DNA of 64,000 bases. Source: Sediminibacterium magnilacihabitans. GTDB lineage: Bacteria > Bacteroidota > Bacteroidia > Chitinophagales > Chitinophagaceae. Location of the stretch: positions 1-64,000 of the forward strand of contig PVEQ01000017.1 of NCBI GenBank assembly GCA_002973575.1, in the 5' to 3' direction. Position numbers and translations under genes: made by a program. This document shows positions 50,932-59,019 of this stretch, one piece after another. The notes beneath the pieces are model-generated. The model did not search any database. It saw only the letters and a list, made by a program, of their open reading frames with translations, and was not told where the DNA came from. Every line of letters begins with the position of its first letter. Position 1 is the first letter of the stretch.

Positions 50932-51480
50932 ATGAGTAAGGAGATAATAGTAAACGATAATGCTTTGTTATCTAAGGTTCTGGATGTTCGGGGACAAAAA
51001 ATAATGATAGATCGTGACCTTGCTGAGTTGTATGGGGTGCCTACCAAACGATTGAATGAGCAAGTAAAGCGTAATATCAAACGATTTCCTGTTGATTTTA
51101 TGTTCCAGTTAACACTGGAAGAAAAGGAGAAGGTGGTCGCAAAATGCGACCACCTGAAGGCTTTGAAGTATTCTTCAGGGTCACCCTATGCGTTCACGGA
51201 ACATGGGGCGGTAATGCTTGCAAGTGTCCTCAATAGCGAAAGGGCAATTGAAGTAAATGTGCGTATTGTAAAACTCTTCATTGCTATGCGGGAAGTATTA
51301 CGTGCCAATCAGGATATGCTTTTAAGACTCGAAAAGATAGACAAATATTTACATGAGCAAGGCCATACGTTGAAACAGCATAACAAAGAAATTGGTGTTT
51401 TGTTTGAACTGATCGATCAATTACGCAAAGAAAATAAATACGCGGTGCCTCGTAATTCGATTGGCTTCAAACCGCAATGA
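50932..51480 (+). CDS. ORF6N-domain protein
   Basis: 182 residues. The N-terminal ~85 residues are an ORF6N domain (DVRGQKIMIDRDLAELYGVPTKRLNEQVKRNI, RFPVDFMFQL), and EHGAVMLASVLNSERAIEVNVRIVKLFI continues it. The C-terminal half is a coiled-coil-like stretch with DNQDMLLRLEKIDKYLHE. ORF6N is common in phage-derived and mobile DNA-binding proteins and is probably a site-specific DNA-binding module. No phage genes surround it; it stands alone between a terminator and a convergent gene, and its composition is more AT-rich than its neighbours. Confidence 0.85.
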   Translation: MSKEIIVNDNALLSKVLDVRGQKIMIDRDLAELYGVPTKRLNEQVKRNIKRFPVDFMFQLTLEEKEKVVAKCDHLKALKYSSGSPYAFTEHGAVMLASVLNSERAIEVNVRIVKLFIAMREVLRANQDMLLRLEKIDKYLHEQGHTLKQHNKEIGVLFELIDQLRKENKYAVPRNSIGFKPQ

Positions 51481-51522
51481 CGCTACTTAATGATTTCTAC
51501 TCACACAACATTGCTGCATTCT

Positions 51523-54150
51523 TTATCTAAGGATGGTTACCGATCCGCTGATCACCTGCCTGCCGCTTTTGGGGTTGATGATATAGTAATACGTGCCTAT
51601 CGGCAGGGGTTTTCCGTTCATCGTGCCATCCCAGGGAATCGCATAGCCTGTAGAGCTGAAGACTATCTGCCCGTAACGGTTGAATACCTGTACCATTACC
51701 CCCGGATAGGTATCAAGGTACCTGATCTGCCAGGTATCATTGATGCCATCTCCATTGGGAGAAAAAGCATTGGGCACTTCAAGGCGCTTCAGCAACCTGA
51801 TAAAAACCGTATCACTTACAGAACAGCCTCCGGATCCCGTCAATTTCAGCGTATAGGTAATGTTGCCCGTGGGCATCAATTGCGGACTTACAACGGTATC
51901 ACTGCTTAGATAAGTAGCCGGCATCCATTGAAAGTGCAGCGATTGCCCATAATAGAACCTGGGTTTGAGCATGACCGTCTCGCCTTCCAGAACACTTATC
52001 GATGGATCGAGTACCAGGTGGGGGTTGGGGAATACCATCACGTCCTTCGAAACAGTATCACTGGAACAACCCTGTGCATTGAAAAAATAATACCTGATCG
52101 CAAACCTGCCGGAATCCTTGAACTGTTTCCACGGGTTACGCTCGGCAGCAACTGTTCCATTTGCAAGATCCCACACCCATTTTACTGCAGCGCCTCCCGA
52201 ACCGTTCCCCAGACCTTTGAATGCGATGGCGCCATCCTGGCAAACCGTATCGGGCGTAGCGGTAAAACCGGCTTTGGGTTGCGGCCTCACGGCCACTGTA
52301 ACAACCGTATCGGCCGGGTTGCCTCCTTTGTTCATCATACAGGCATTGGTATCAGTAACGTTTTTGATAACATACCTGGTAGTAACACCAGGAGTAACCG
52401 GGAAAGTATAAGGAGACGCCGTAATATGGGTAAGCGTATCTGTGCCGGTACCATCTGAATACAAAAGGCTCCAGGGCGGGCTGCCCGTTAGTTGCAGGGT
52501 TAGCATTTTACTGGCGCCATAACAAATCGTATCGCTTCCTTTTAATGTAACCGTAGGAACAGGGTGTACAGTTACCGTTATGCTGTCTGTAAAATTGCCG
52601 CAGGCTTGCTGACTGGCTGTTACATAATAAGTTCCGGAATTCACAGCAGTGGGATTACTGATCACCGGGTTGTATTGATTACTGGTAAAATTATTTGGCC
52701 CTTTCCACTGGTAAGTGGTATTGGATATAAGGGTGGATGACAGTTGGATATCGCTGCCCACGCATTGTGTACTGTTCACAACCGGCGATATATTAATATT
52801 ACCATAATTGGAAAAATAACCGAACACACTGCCCGAAGCACCATTCAGGAAACCCAGATGGAATAAGCCGGATGTGTTGGAAACCACGGTGGGTACACCG
52901 GGGGTAATCAGGTTATCGATATTGCCCAGGTTGGCCCCGGATATTCTTGCAGCCATCCATTGACCATTGGTGCTGGGCACTGCATTAAAAAGGCTTGCAG
53001 TAATGATGCCTGCCTGGCCATTCAACAAAAAACTACCTGTCTCTGTATTCCTGCAAAGAATGTTCAGGTAAAAGGGGGTACTGGCTGACCGTACAAAAGT
53101 GACCAATTGTGAGCCCGTGCATTTGATGCTTGGCAGGTTGGCAGTAGCCATTTCACAGCCGGTTCCTGTTAACTGGTATAAATAAACCGGGTTGCTGGTA
53201 ACAATATACGCCGAGGGGTCCGTTAACAACCCCTCGTAAATTTGTCCGCGATTGATGGTTGCAGCAATAGTACCATTGATCGTAATCGTTGTGCCATCTG
53301 TAGTAGCCAGGATATAATAATAATCGCCCACAGTACCATCAACTGTCAACATACCCCGTACAATGATGAACTCCTTTCCATTACTGTTTTCCGGTATGAG
53401 CTGGTCTCCCACCAGGTCGCGACATCCTGTTAGCGGGCCAATGGAGTCATCATAAATAGTAACACATACAGGTTTGGTTGCTTTTACACTACTTCCCGCA
53501 AGATGAAGATTACCTGCAATGCCCGCCGCCACTACCGCATAGGTTTGACCCTTGTTTAAAACAATGGTAAACAACTGGCCCGGCGAGTGCCCTGCCATGT
53601 CTGGATTCGTTAATGAAATATCAACTGAAGTATTGTCTTCTGTTGCCACAATCACAAACCCGTTCCTGGGTTGCGGCGTATAGGAGCCATTGGGAAAACG
53701 CGTTTGCCCGGGTATCATGAATTGCAGCCCCTTACTGATCGCTCCTTTCAAAGAAAAGATCTCGGGGTTATAGTACGTCGTTCCTCTTTTCCCCTCTACT
53801 TCATAATAGGCAGATATCTTAGCCGTAGCGCTGATTCGGATGCCGTAGTTAAGTACGGTATTAGCGGGTTTGTTTTCAATGATCTCTAATTGACCGGTAA
53901 GGTCAACCGTTGTAGCGGCATAAGGGTTAAGGTGAATATGGTAGGGTTGAAAAGAAGGGTTGGCGGGTTGGCTGATGATGATATCTGCAGCTTGTGCATA
54001 GCTGGATAACCTTACAACGATGGGCGTATCGGAATGCCCGGGTGTAACGGCAGGCGCCGCAAACCAAAAAGAAGTATCTGATTGTGCATGGCCACCAACA
54101 GAAATAACCAGTAATAGGCATCCCCACAAAAAAGACTGTACTGCTTTCAT
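51523..54150 (-). CDS. T9SS-sorted surface protein with IgGFc-binding-like N-terminus
   Basis: 875 residues. Signal peptide QSFLWGCLLLVISVGGHA. Residues about 20-400 match the IgGFc-binding-like domain found in Bacteroidota surface proteins (SVKATKPVCVTIYDDS, CRDLVGDQLIPENSNGKEF). Then come Ig/PKD-like modules and finally a gliding-motility-associated type B sorting domain (VPNAFSPNGDGINDTW, VQVFNRYGQIVFSS, GTYYYIINPKSGRQVISG), which directs export by the type IX system. The start ATG overlaps by one base the stop of the upstream YdiJ-like gene, an unexpected coupling of a cytoplasmic enzyme and a surface protein. Confidence 0.88.
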   Translation of the reverse strand: MKAVQSFLWGCLLLVISVGGHAQSDTSFWFAAPAVTPGHSDTPIVVRLSSYAQAADIIISQPANPSFQPYHIHLNPYAATTVDLTGQLEIIENKPANTVLNYGIRISATAKISAYYEVEGKRGTTYYNPEIFSLKGAISKGLQFMIPGQTRFPNGSYTPQPRNGFVIVATEDNTSVDISLTNPDMAGHSPGQLFTIVLNKGQTYAVVAAGIAGNLHLAGSSVKATKPVCVTIYDDSIGPLTGCRDLVGDQLIPENSNGKEFIIVRGMLTVDGTVGDYYYILATTDGTTITINGTIAATINRGQIYEGLLTDPSAYIVTSNPVYLYQLTGTGCEMATANLPSIKCTGSQLVTFVRSASTPFYLNILCRNTETGSFLLNGQAGIITASLFNAVPSTNGQWMAARISGANLGNIDNLITPGVPTVVSNTSGLFHLGFLNGASGSVFGYFSNYGNINISPVVNSTQCVGSDIQLSSTLISNTTYQWKGPNNFTSNQYNPVISNPTAVNSGTYYVTASQQACGNFTDSITVTVHPVPTVTLKGSDTICYGASKMLTLQLTGSPPWSLLYSDGTGTDTLTHITASPYTFPVTPGVTTRYVIKNVTDTNACMMNKGGNPADTVVTVAVRPQPKAGFTATPDTVCQDGAIAFKGLGNGSGGAAVKWVWDLANGTVAAERNPWKQFKDSGRFAIRYYFFNAQGCSSDTVSKDVMVFPNPHLVLDPSISVLEGETVMLKPRFYYGQSLHFQWMPATYLSSDTVVSPQLMPTGNITYTLKLTGSGGCSVSDTVFIRLLKRLEVPNAFSPNGDGINDTWQIRYLDTYPGVMVQVFNRYGQIVFSSTGYAIPWDGTMNGKPLPIGTYYYIINPKSGRQVISGSVTILR

Positions 54151-57092
54151 TACTGGTTCGGTTGCTTTGTTTCGTTTTTCACCAGTGCATCATACAACAC
54201 TTCAACCGGATGCAATGCCTTTCGCCCGGTGCCATCCTTGATCTGGTGGCGGCAACTGGTGCCGGGCGCGGCAATGATGGTGTGTGCCGGCTGTTTGCGT
54301 ACTGTTGGCAACAACACCAGTTCCCCTATCTGCATCGACAGGTTATAATGTTCTTTCTCATAGCCGAAAGAACCGGCCATGCCACAACAACCGGAGGGTA
54401 TGACATCCACCTGGTAGTTTTCGGGCAGGGATAATATTTTTACTGAGGGGGCTGTAGAAGAGATGGCTTTTTGCTGGCAATGTCCATGCAATTTGATCTG
54501 CTTCTTTTCGCTGGTGAATTGTTCTTTTTTGATGCGCCCGCTGGCTATTTCACCGGCGATGAATTCATCTATCGTGAAAACGTTTTTAGCTAAATTCTTT
54601 GCTGCATTCAATTGTTCATCAGATGCCAGGTCGGGGTATTCATCCCTGAAAGTAAGGATGGCCGACGGTTCAATTCCTATTAAAGGAGTGGATTCGGTAA
54701 TGAGGGGACTCAAAGCCGCAATATTCCTGTTGATGATCTTTTGTGCATTCCTGATCAGCCCTTTGGAAAGCCAGGTACGGCCGCTTTCTTCGTGTTGCGG
54801 GATGATCACTTCATAGCCTAATTTTTCCAGCAACAATATCGTGGTGATGCCAATATGCGCATCATTGTAATTGGTGAATTCGTCACAAAACAAGTACACC
54901 CTTCTCTTGCCTTTCACTGTCAATGTCGCCTGGTGTTGTTTATACCAGCTTAATAAGGTCTTTGCCGATAATGCAGGCATGCTGCGTTTAACGGCAAACC
55001 CCGAGATCTTTTTGATCAGGGTACCTGTGACCGGGTTGCCGATGATGAAATTATACACCGACGGCATCAGCGATCCTAATTTTGCAGAAGCGGAAAAATT
55101 AGCGATCAACTTCGACCGGAAGGGTACCCCATTGGCATCATAATACTGCTGCAGGAATTCAGCTTTTAATTTGGCCATGTCTACATTGGAAGGGCATTCA
55201 GATTTGCAGGCTTTACAACTCAAACACAAGTCCATTACATCGTAGATCTCCTGGTGGTTAAAACGGTTTGTTCTTTCCGACCTGGTAAGGAATTCACGCA
55301 GGATATTGGCCCTTGCCCTGGTTGTGTCTTTTTCATCCCTGGTTGCCATGAAAGAAGGACACATCGTTCCACCCGATAGATGTGATTTGCGGCAATCGCC
55401 CGACCCATTGCATTGTTCCGCGTGTTGCAAAATATCCTGCTGATGGAAACGGAAGATGGTATTGAATGCAGGAGTGGATTGCCCCGGTGTGTACCGCAAC
55501 ATCGTATTCATAGGCGGTGTGTCAACAATTTTATTCGGGTTGAAGATATTAGCCGGATCCCAAGTATATTTTATTTCCCTTAAAAGCTGGTAATTCTTTT
55601 CGCCCACCATCTGTTTGATGAACTCTCCACGCAGCCTTCCATCACCATGTTCACCACTCAGCGAGCCCTGGTATTTTTTTACCAGCGTGGCTACTTCTTC
55701 TGCAATGGTCCTGAACAGTTGGTTGCCTTCTGTTGTTTTCAGGTTAATAATAGGCCGGAGATGAATTTCACCCGAGCCGGCATGTGCATAATGTACCGAA
55801 TATAAACCGTGCTTTTTCAATATCTCATTGAAATCGCGGATATAAGCAGGCAGGTCATCCACATCAACAGCCGTGTCTTCAATAACGGGAACGGCTTTAT
55901 CATCGCCGGGCAAATTACCCAGGAGGCCCAGCCCTGCTTTCCGGAGTGTCCATATTTTCTTTGTGTCCTCTCCAAACAATACAGGGAAATGATAGCCCAG
56001 TCCTGCTGCCCGCATTTCTGCTTCTACAGCTTTTGTTATTTCCAGTATTTCTTCGCGCGTAGATCTTGTAAATTCAATAACGAGGATAGCGCCGGGGTCG
56101 CCCTGTACAAAAAAACGGTTTTTGCTTTGTTCAATATTGTCTTTGGTGCATTCCAATATATAATGATCGATCAATTCACTGGCGCTTGGCCGGTATTTGA
56201 GTCCAATGAGGTTGGCATGCAATGATTCATCTATCGAATTAAAATGAACACAGAGCAATCCTGTTTCCTTCGGGGGCAGTGGTACCAGATTTAATTTTAC
56301 TTCCGTAATAAATGCCAGTGTTCCTTCCGAACCGGCTATCAGTTTGCAGAAGTTGAAATCTTCCCCGCCTGCCGTGAAGGGGGCGGTCTCCACTAAAAGG
56401 TCAACGGCATAACCGGTATTCCTTCTTTCCACTGTTTTTCGGGGAAATTCTTTCCTGATCTCTGCCTGGTTATCGTAGTTGCCTAAGAGGCTGCGTATTT
56501 TTTTATAGATCGCGCCTTCGAGGTTATCCAATTCACATTTTTCGTGGAAAGCATCGATAGATAAGGCATTGAATACGGCTTCTGAACCATCGCTCAATAA
56601 AGCCTTTACTTCTAATAGATGTTCCCTTGTACTCCTGTACACAACAGAATTGGAACCGCAGGAATTATTACCCACCATGCCGCCGATCATAGCGCGGTTG
56701 GCAGTTGAGGTCTCCGGACCAAATAATAAACCATGTGGTTTCAGGAACAGGTTCAGCTCATCCCGAACTACGCCGGGTTGTACGCGTACCCAGTGTTGGG
56801 CGGTGTCCAATGCTATTATTTCGGTAAAATATTTCGACACGTCAACAATGATACCGTTGCCCACTACCTGTCCGGCTAAAGAAGTGCCAGCCGTTCTTGG
56901 AATAAGTGAAGTTTTTTCCCTGTTGGCAAAAGCGATCAGTTTCTTCAGGTCTTCTTTTGATTTGGGAACAGCAACCGCCAGTGGCATTTCCCGGTAGGCC
57001 GATGCGTCTGTTGCATACAGGGTACGCATGGTGGTATCGGTATATAGCATCCCTTCTAATTGCTCAGATAGTTCCTGCAGCTTCACATTCAT
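54150..57092 (-). CDS. FAD/4Fe-4S dehydrogenase, YdiJ-like
   Basis: 980 residues from ATG 57092 (a TTG at 57128 is rejected). Domains in order: FAD-binding PCMH (about 30-250, with RTAGTSLAGQVVGNGIIVDVSKYF), the FAD-linked oxidase C-terminal domain (to about 540, HAGSGEIHLRP, GEHGDGRLRGE), two 4Fe-4S motifs (CNGSGDCRKSHLSGGTMCPS and CLSCKACKSECPSNVDMAK) and a C-terminal cysteine-rich domain (HGHCQQKA, SGCCGMAGSFG). E. coli YdiJ has the same organisation and about 1018 residues; it oxidises D-2-hydroxyglutarate. D-lactate or another 2-hydroxy acid is also possible. Confidence 0.9.
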   Translation of the reverse strand: MNVKLQELSEQLEGMLYTDTTMRTLYATDASAYREMPLAVAVPKSKEDLKKLIAFANREKTSLIPRTAGTSLAGQVVGNGIIVDVSKYFTEIIALDTAQHWVRVQPGVVRDELNLFLKPHGLLFGPETSTANRAMIGGMVGNNSCGSNSVVYRSTREHLLEVKALLSDGSEAVFNALSIDAFHEKCELDNLEGAIYKKIRSLLGNYDNQAEIRKEFPRKTVERRNTGYAVDLLVETAPFTAGGEDFNFCKLIAGSEGTLAFITEVKLNLVPLPPKETGLLCVHFNSIDESLHANLIGLKYRPSASELIDHYILECTKDNIEQSKNRFFVQGDPGAILVIEFTRSTREEILEITKAVEAEMRAAGLGYHFPVLFGEDTKKIWTLRKAGLGLLGNLPGDDKAVPVIEDTAVDVDDLPAYIRDFNEILKKHGLYSVHYAHAGSGEIHLRPIINLKTTEGNQLFRTIAEEVATLVKKYQGSLSGEHGDGRLRGEFIKQMVGEKNYQLLREIKYTWDPANIFNPNKIVDTPPMNTMLRYTPGQSTPAFNTIFRFHQQDILQHAEQCNGSGDCRKSHLSGGTMCPSFMATRDEKDTTRARANILREFLTRSERTNRFNHQEIYDVMDLCLSCKACKSECPSNVDMAKLKAEFLQQYYDANGVPFRSKLIANFSASAKLGSLMPSVYNFIIGNPVTGTLIKKISGFAVKRSMPALSAKTLLSWYKQHQATLTVKGKRRVYLFCDEFTNYNDAHIGITTILLLEKLGYEVIIPQHEESGRTWLSKGLIRNAQKIINRNIAALSPLITESTPLIGIEPSAILTFRDEYPDLASDEQLNAAKNLAKNVFTIDEFIAGEIASGRIKKEQFTSEKKQIKLHGHCQQKAISSTAPSVKILSLPENYQVDVIPSGCCGMAGSFGYEKEHYNLSMQIGELVLLPTVRKQPAHTIIAAPGTSCRHQIKDGTGRKALHPVEVLYDALVKNETKQPNQ

Positions 57093-57232
57093 TGTAAGAT
57101 CATTTATTTTTTCTGTTCCGTTACTCAAACAGCCTTTTCATTTTCGGGTTAAATTTAGACGTTTATCTCTGATTTTAAGCTACTTGCGATTTAGGGATAC
57201 TTACACTCATTGATGATGAATTTTGTTTAAAT

Positions 57233-57318
57233 ATTCGACATGAATAAATTCTGATGTCGAATCAGTGGCTACGCTTTCTTGTTTAATGTCGAAATTGTGT
57301 AACTATTTCGACATTAAA
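57233..57318. repeat. Pair of GTCGAA palindromes upstream of the YdiJ-like gene
   Basis: Palindrome 1: ATTCGACAT (57233-57241) / ATGTCGAAT (57254-57262), 12-nt spacer. Palindrome 2: TTTAATGTCGAAAT (57282-57295) / ATTTCGACATTAAA (57305-57318), a perfect 14-bp arm with a 9-nt spacer. A further half site, ACGTCGAATC, is at about 57328. They could be operators of the divergent or downstream genes, or remnants of a small palindromic element. Confidence 0.75.
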
Positions 57319-57384
57319 TAAATTTCACGTCGAATCTTCCTTATTTGGTTCTAATTATCACTAAAATTCATAAATAATACATTT

Positions 57385-57630
57385 TCAATGCTTTAATTGT
57401 TCTGGTATATTCAAATGGTGGTTTCCGGAGCACTCTGGAAACCGTCGAGTAGTGTAGCGGATGGCGTCGGGAGTGCTCCGGATTCGGTCAAACAGTCGAT
57501 CGGGCCACTTTTCGAGCAGTATTGATACTTGTTTCCATACCAATGCCCAGAACCGGCGAGAGTAACGGGGAAGTGCAACACCCACCATAATCCCCACATA
57601 TACTAACAGCAGGAATAATTGGATGATCAT
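57385..57630 (-). CDS. Doubtful small hypothetical protein
   Basis: 81 residues from ATG 57630, with one N-terminal hydrophobic segment (LFLLLVYVGIMVGVALP) and then a Trp/Arg-rich part (RRFWALVWKQ). I recognise no family. It overlaps a set of strong hairpins (57420-57481) that lie at its 3' end, so the sequence may be an RNA or palindromic element and not a gene. Kept only because the N-terminus looks like a membrane anchor. Confidence 0.25.
   Translation of the reverse strand: MIIQLFLLLVYVGIMVGVALPRYSRRFWALVWKQVSILLEKWPDRLFDRIRSTPDAIRYTTRRFPECSGNHHLNIPEQLKH
57420..57481. repeat. Nested, mutually exclusive hairpins
   Basis: GGTTTCC (57420-57426) pairs with GGAAACC (57437-57443); alternatively CCGGAGCACTC (57425-57435), inside the first loop, pairs perfectly with GAGTGCTCCGG (57471-57481). 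The two folds share bases and cannot form together. Confidence 0.7.
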
Positions 57631-57803
57631 GTGAGACACACAGTAGTGAACAGTACTCCATAAAACTGCTGTCAGGCGAAATAGACTTACTAACTATACA
57701 AGACTGGCATAGATGCTGATAAAAAGTATATACTACTCAGTGGTTTGCACAACACTTCTGCAGATACTCAGCTTAACTCCATTTTTCGTAAATTGCAGTA
57801 GAT

Positions 57804-58901
57804 ATGAAAGGCCATCGTTTTATAAAGTTTGATCCGGCCGAGAGGAGTTTGGATAAGTTTGAACAATTGTTGAACATTTTCATGCAATTGCTCACCTATA
57901 CCAATGGTGATGCTACAGAAGCACTGCAATGGTTGAACGAGCTCGACAGGCAATACCAACTCACCAACCCCGATTATGGTTTGGGCGATTTCATCGATGA
58001 ACTGAAAGAGAACGGCTACCTGCAGGAGAACCCGCAGGATGGCACCATCAGCATCACCAAAAAATCAGAACAAACCATCCGCAAACGGAGCCTGGAAGAG
58101 ATATTCGGTAAGCTGAAGAAAACCAAACAGGGCAATCACCAGACTTTCAAACCCGGACAGGGCGATGAAACAAACTCAGATACCCGCCCCTTCCAGTTTG
58201 GCGATATGCCGGAACAGATCGATTTTACCGAGAGCATCCGCAACGCACAGATCAATCATGGCGTCAGCAGCTTCAACATGCAGGAAGATGATCTGGTAAT
58301 CAGGGAAAGTGATTTCAAAACACAGACTTCTACCGTGCTGATGATCGATATCTCTCACTCGATGATCCTCTATGGAGAAGATCGTATCACGCCTGCCAAG
58401 AAAGTAGCCATGGCGCTGAGCGAGTTGATCACCACCAAGTACCCGAAAGACACGTTGGATATTGTAGTATTCGGTAATGATGCCTGGAGCATAGAGATCA
58501 AAGACCTGCCTTACCTGCAGGTGGGGCCTTATCATACTAATACCGTAGCTGGCTTGGAACTGGCCATGGATATCCTGCGCAGGCGCAAGAACCCGAACAA
58601 GCAGATATTCATGATCACCGATGGTAAGCCTACCTGTTTGAAAATAGGAAAGCGTTATTATAAAAATAGTTTTGGTCTCGACAGGAAAGTGGTGAACCGC
58701 TGCATCAACCTGGCGGCCCAGTGCAAGAAATTAAAAATACCCATCACTACTTTCATGATCGCGTCGGATCCTTACTTGCAGAATTTTGTGCAGGAGTTTA
58801 CAGAGATGAACAACGGCAAAGCATTCTTTGCATCCCTCGATAACCTGGGGGCCTTTATATTCAGGGATTTTGAAAGTGGAAAAAGAAAAACAGTATATTA
58901 A
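57804..58901 (+). CDS. VWA-domain protein, partner of a MoxR-like ATPase
   Basis: 365 residues. The C-terminal VWA domain begins near residue 170: MIDAS residues are in VLMIDISHSMI (Asp-x-Ser-x-Ser), a Thr in GPYHTNTVAGLELAM and an Asp in FMITDGKPTC. The N-terminal half is helical with RSLEEIFGKLKKTKQG. VWA proteins next to MoxR/ChlI-like ATPases usually work as a pair in metal insertion or in assembling large complexes. The ATPase gene follows 118 nt later on the same strand, with repeat copy 3 in the gap. Confidence 0.9.
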   Translation: MKGHRFIKFDPAERSLDKFEQLLNIFMQLLTYTNGDATEALQWLNELDRQYQLTNPDYGLGDFIDELKENGYLQENPQDGTISITKKSEQTIRKRSLEEIFGKLKKTKQGNHQTFKPGQGDETNSDTRPFQFGDMPEQIDFTESIRNAQINHGVSSFNMQEDDLVIRESDFKTQTSTVLMIDISHSMILYGEDRITPAKKVAMALSELITTKYPKDTLDIVVFGNDAWSIEIKDLPYLQVGPYHTNTVAGLELAMDILRRRKNPNKQIFMITDGKPTCLKIGKRYYKNSFGLDRKVVNRCINLAAQCKKLKIPITTFMIASDPYLQNFVQEFTEMNNGKAFFASLDNLGAFIFRDFESGKRKTVY

Positions 58902-58924
58902 CATCAACCGTCATCAATATCAAA

Positions 58925-59003
58925 CGTCATCCCGAGCGCAGCCGAGGGATCTCACTGAACACTCAGCAGATCCTTCGACTCGCTTCGCTCGCTCAGGATG
59001 ACG
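58925..59003. repeat. Dispersed palindromic intergenic repeat, copy 3
   Basis: Left arm CGTCATCCCGAGCGCAGCCG then AGGGATCTCA; right arm TCCTTCGACTCGCTTCGCTC then GCTCAGGATGACG. The shortest and cleanest copy. It lies in the 118-nt gap of the VWA/ATPase pair and ends 16 nt before the ATPase start. Confidence 0.85.
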
Positions 59004-59019
59004 ATAGGAAAAACAGACC

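Larger units (their letters stand above)
57093..57803. other. 711-nt gap between the YdiJ-like and VWA genes
   Basis: No well-supported gene. It is AT-rich except for a GC-richer patch (about 57418-57620) holding a weak 81-residue reading frame. It contains the GTCGAA palindromes (57233-57318) and nested hairpins (57420-57481). Confidence 0.6.
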
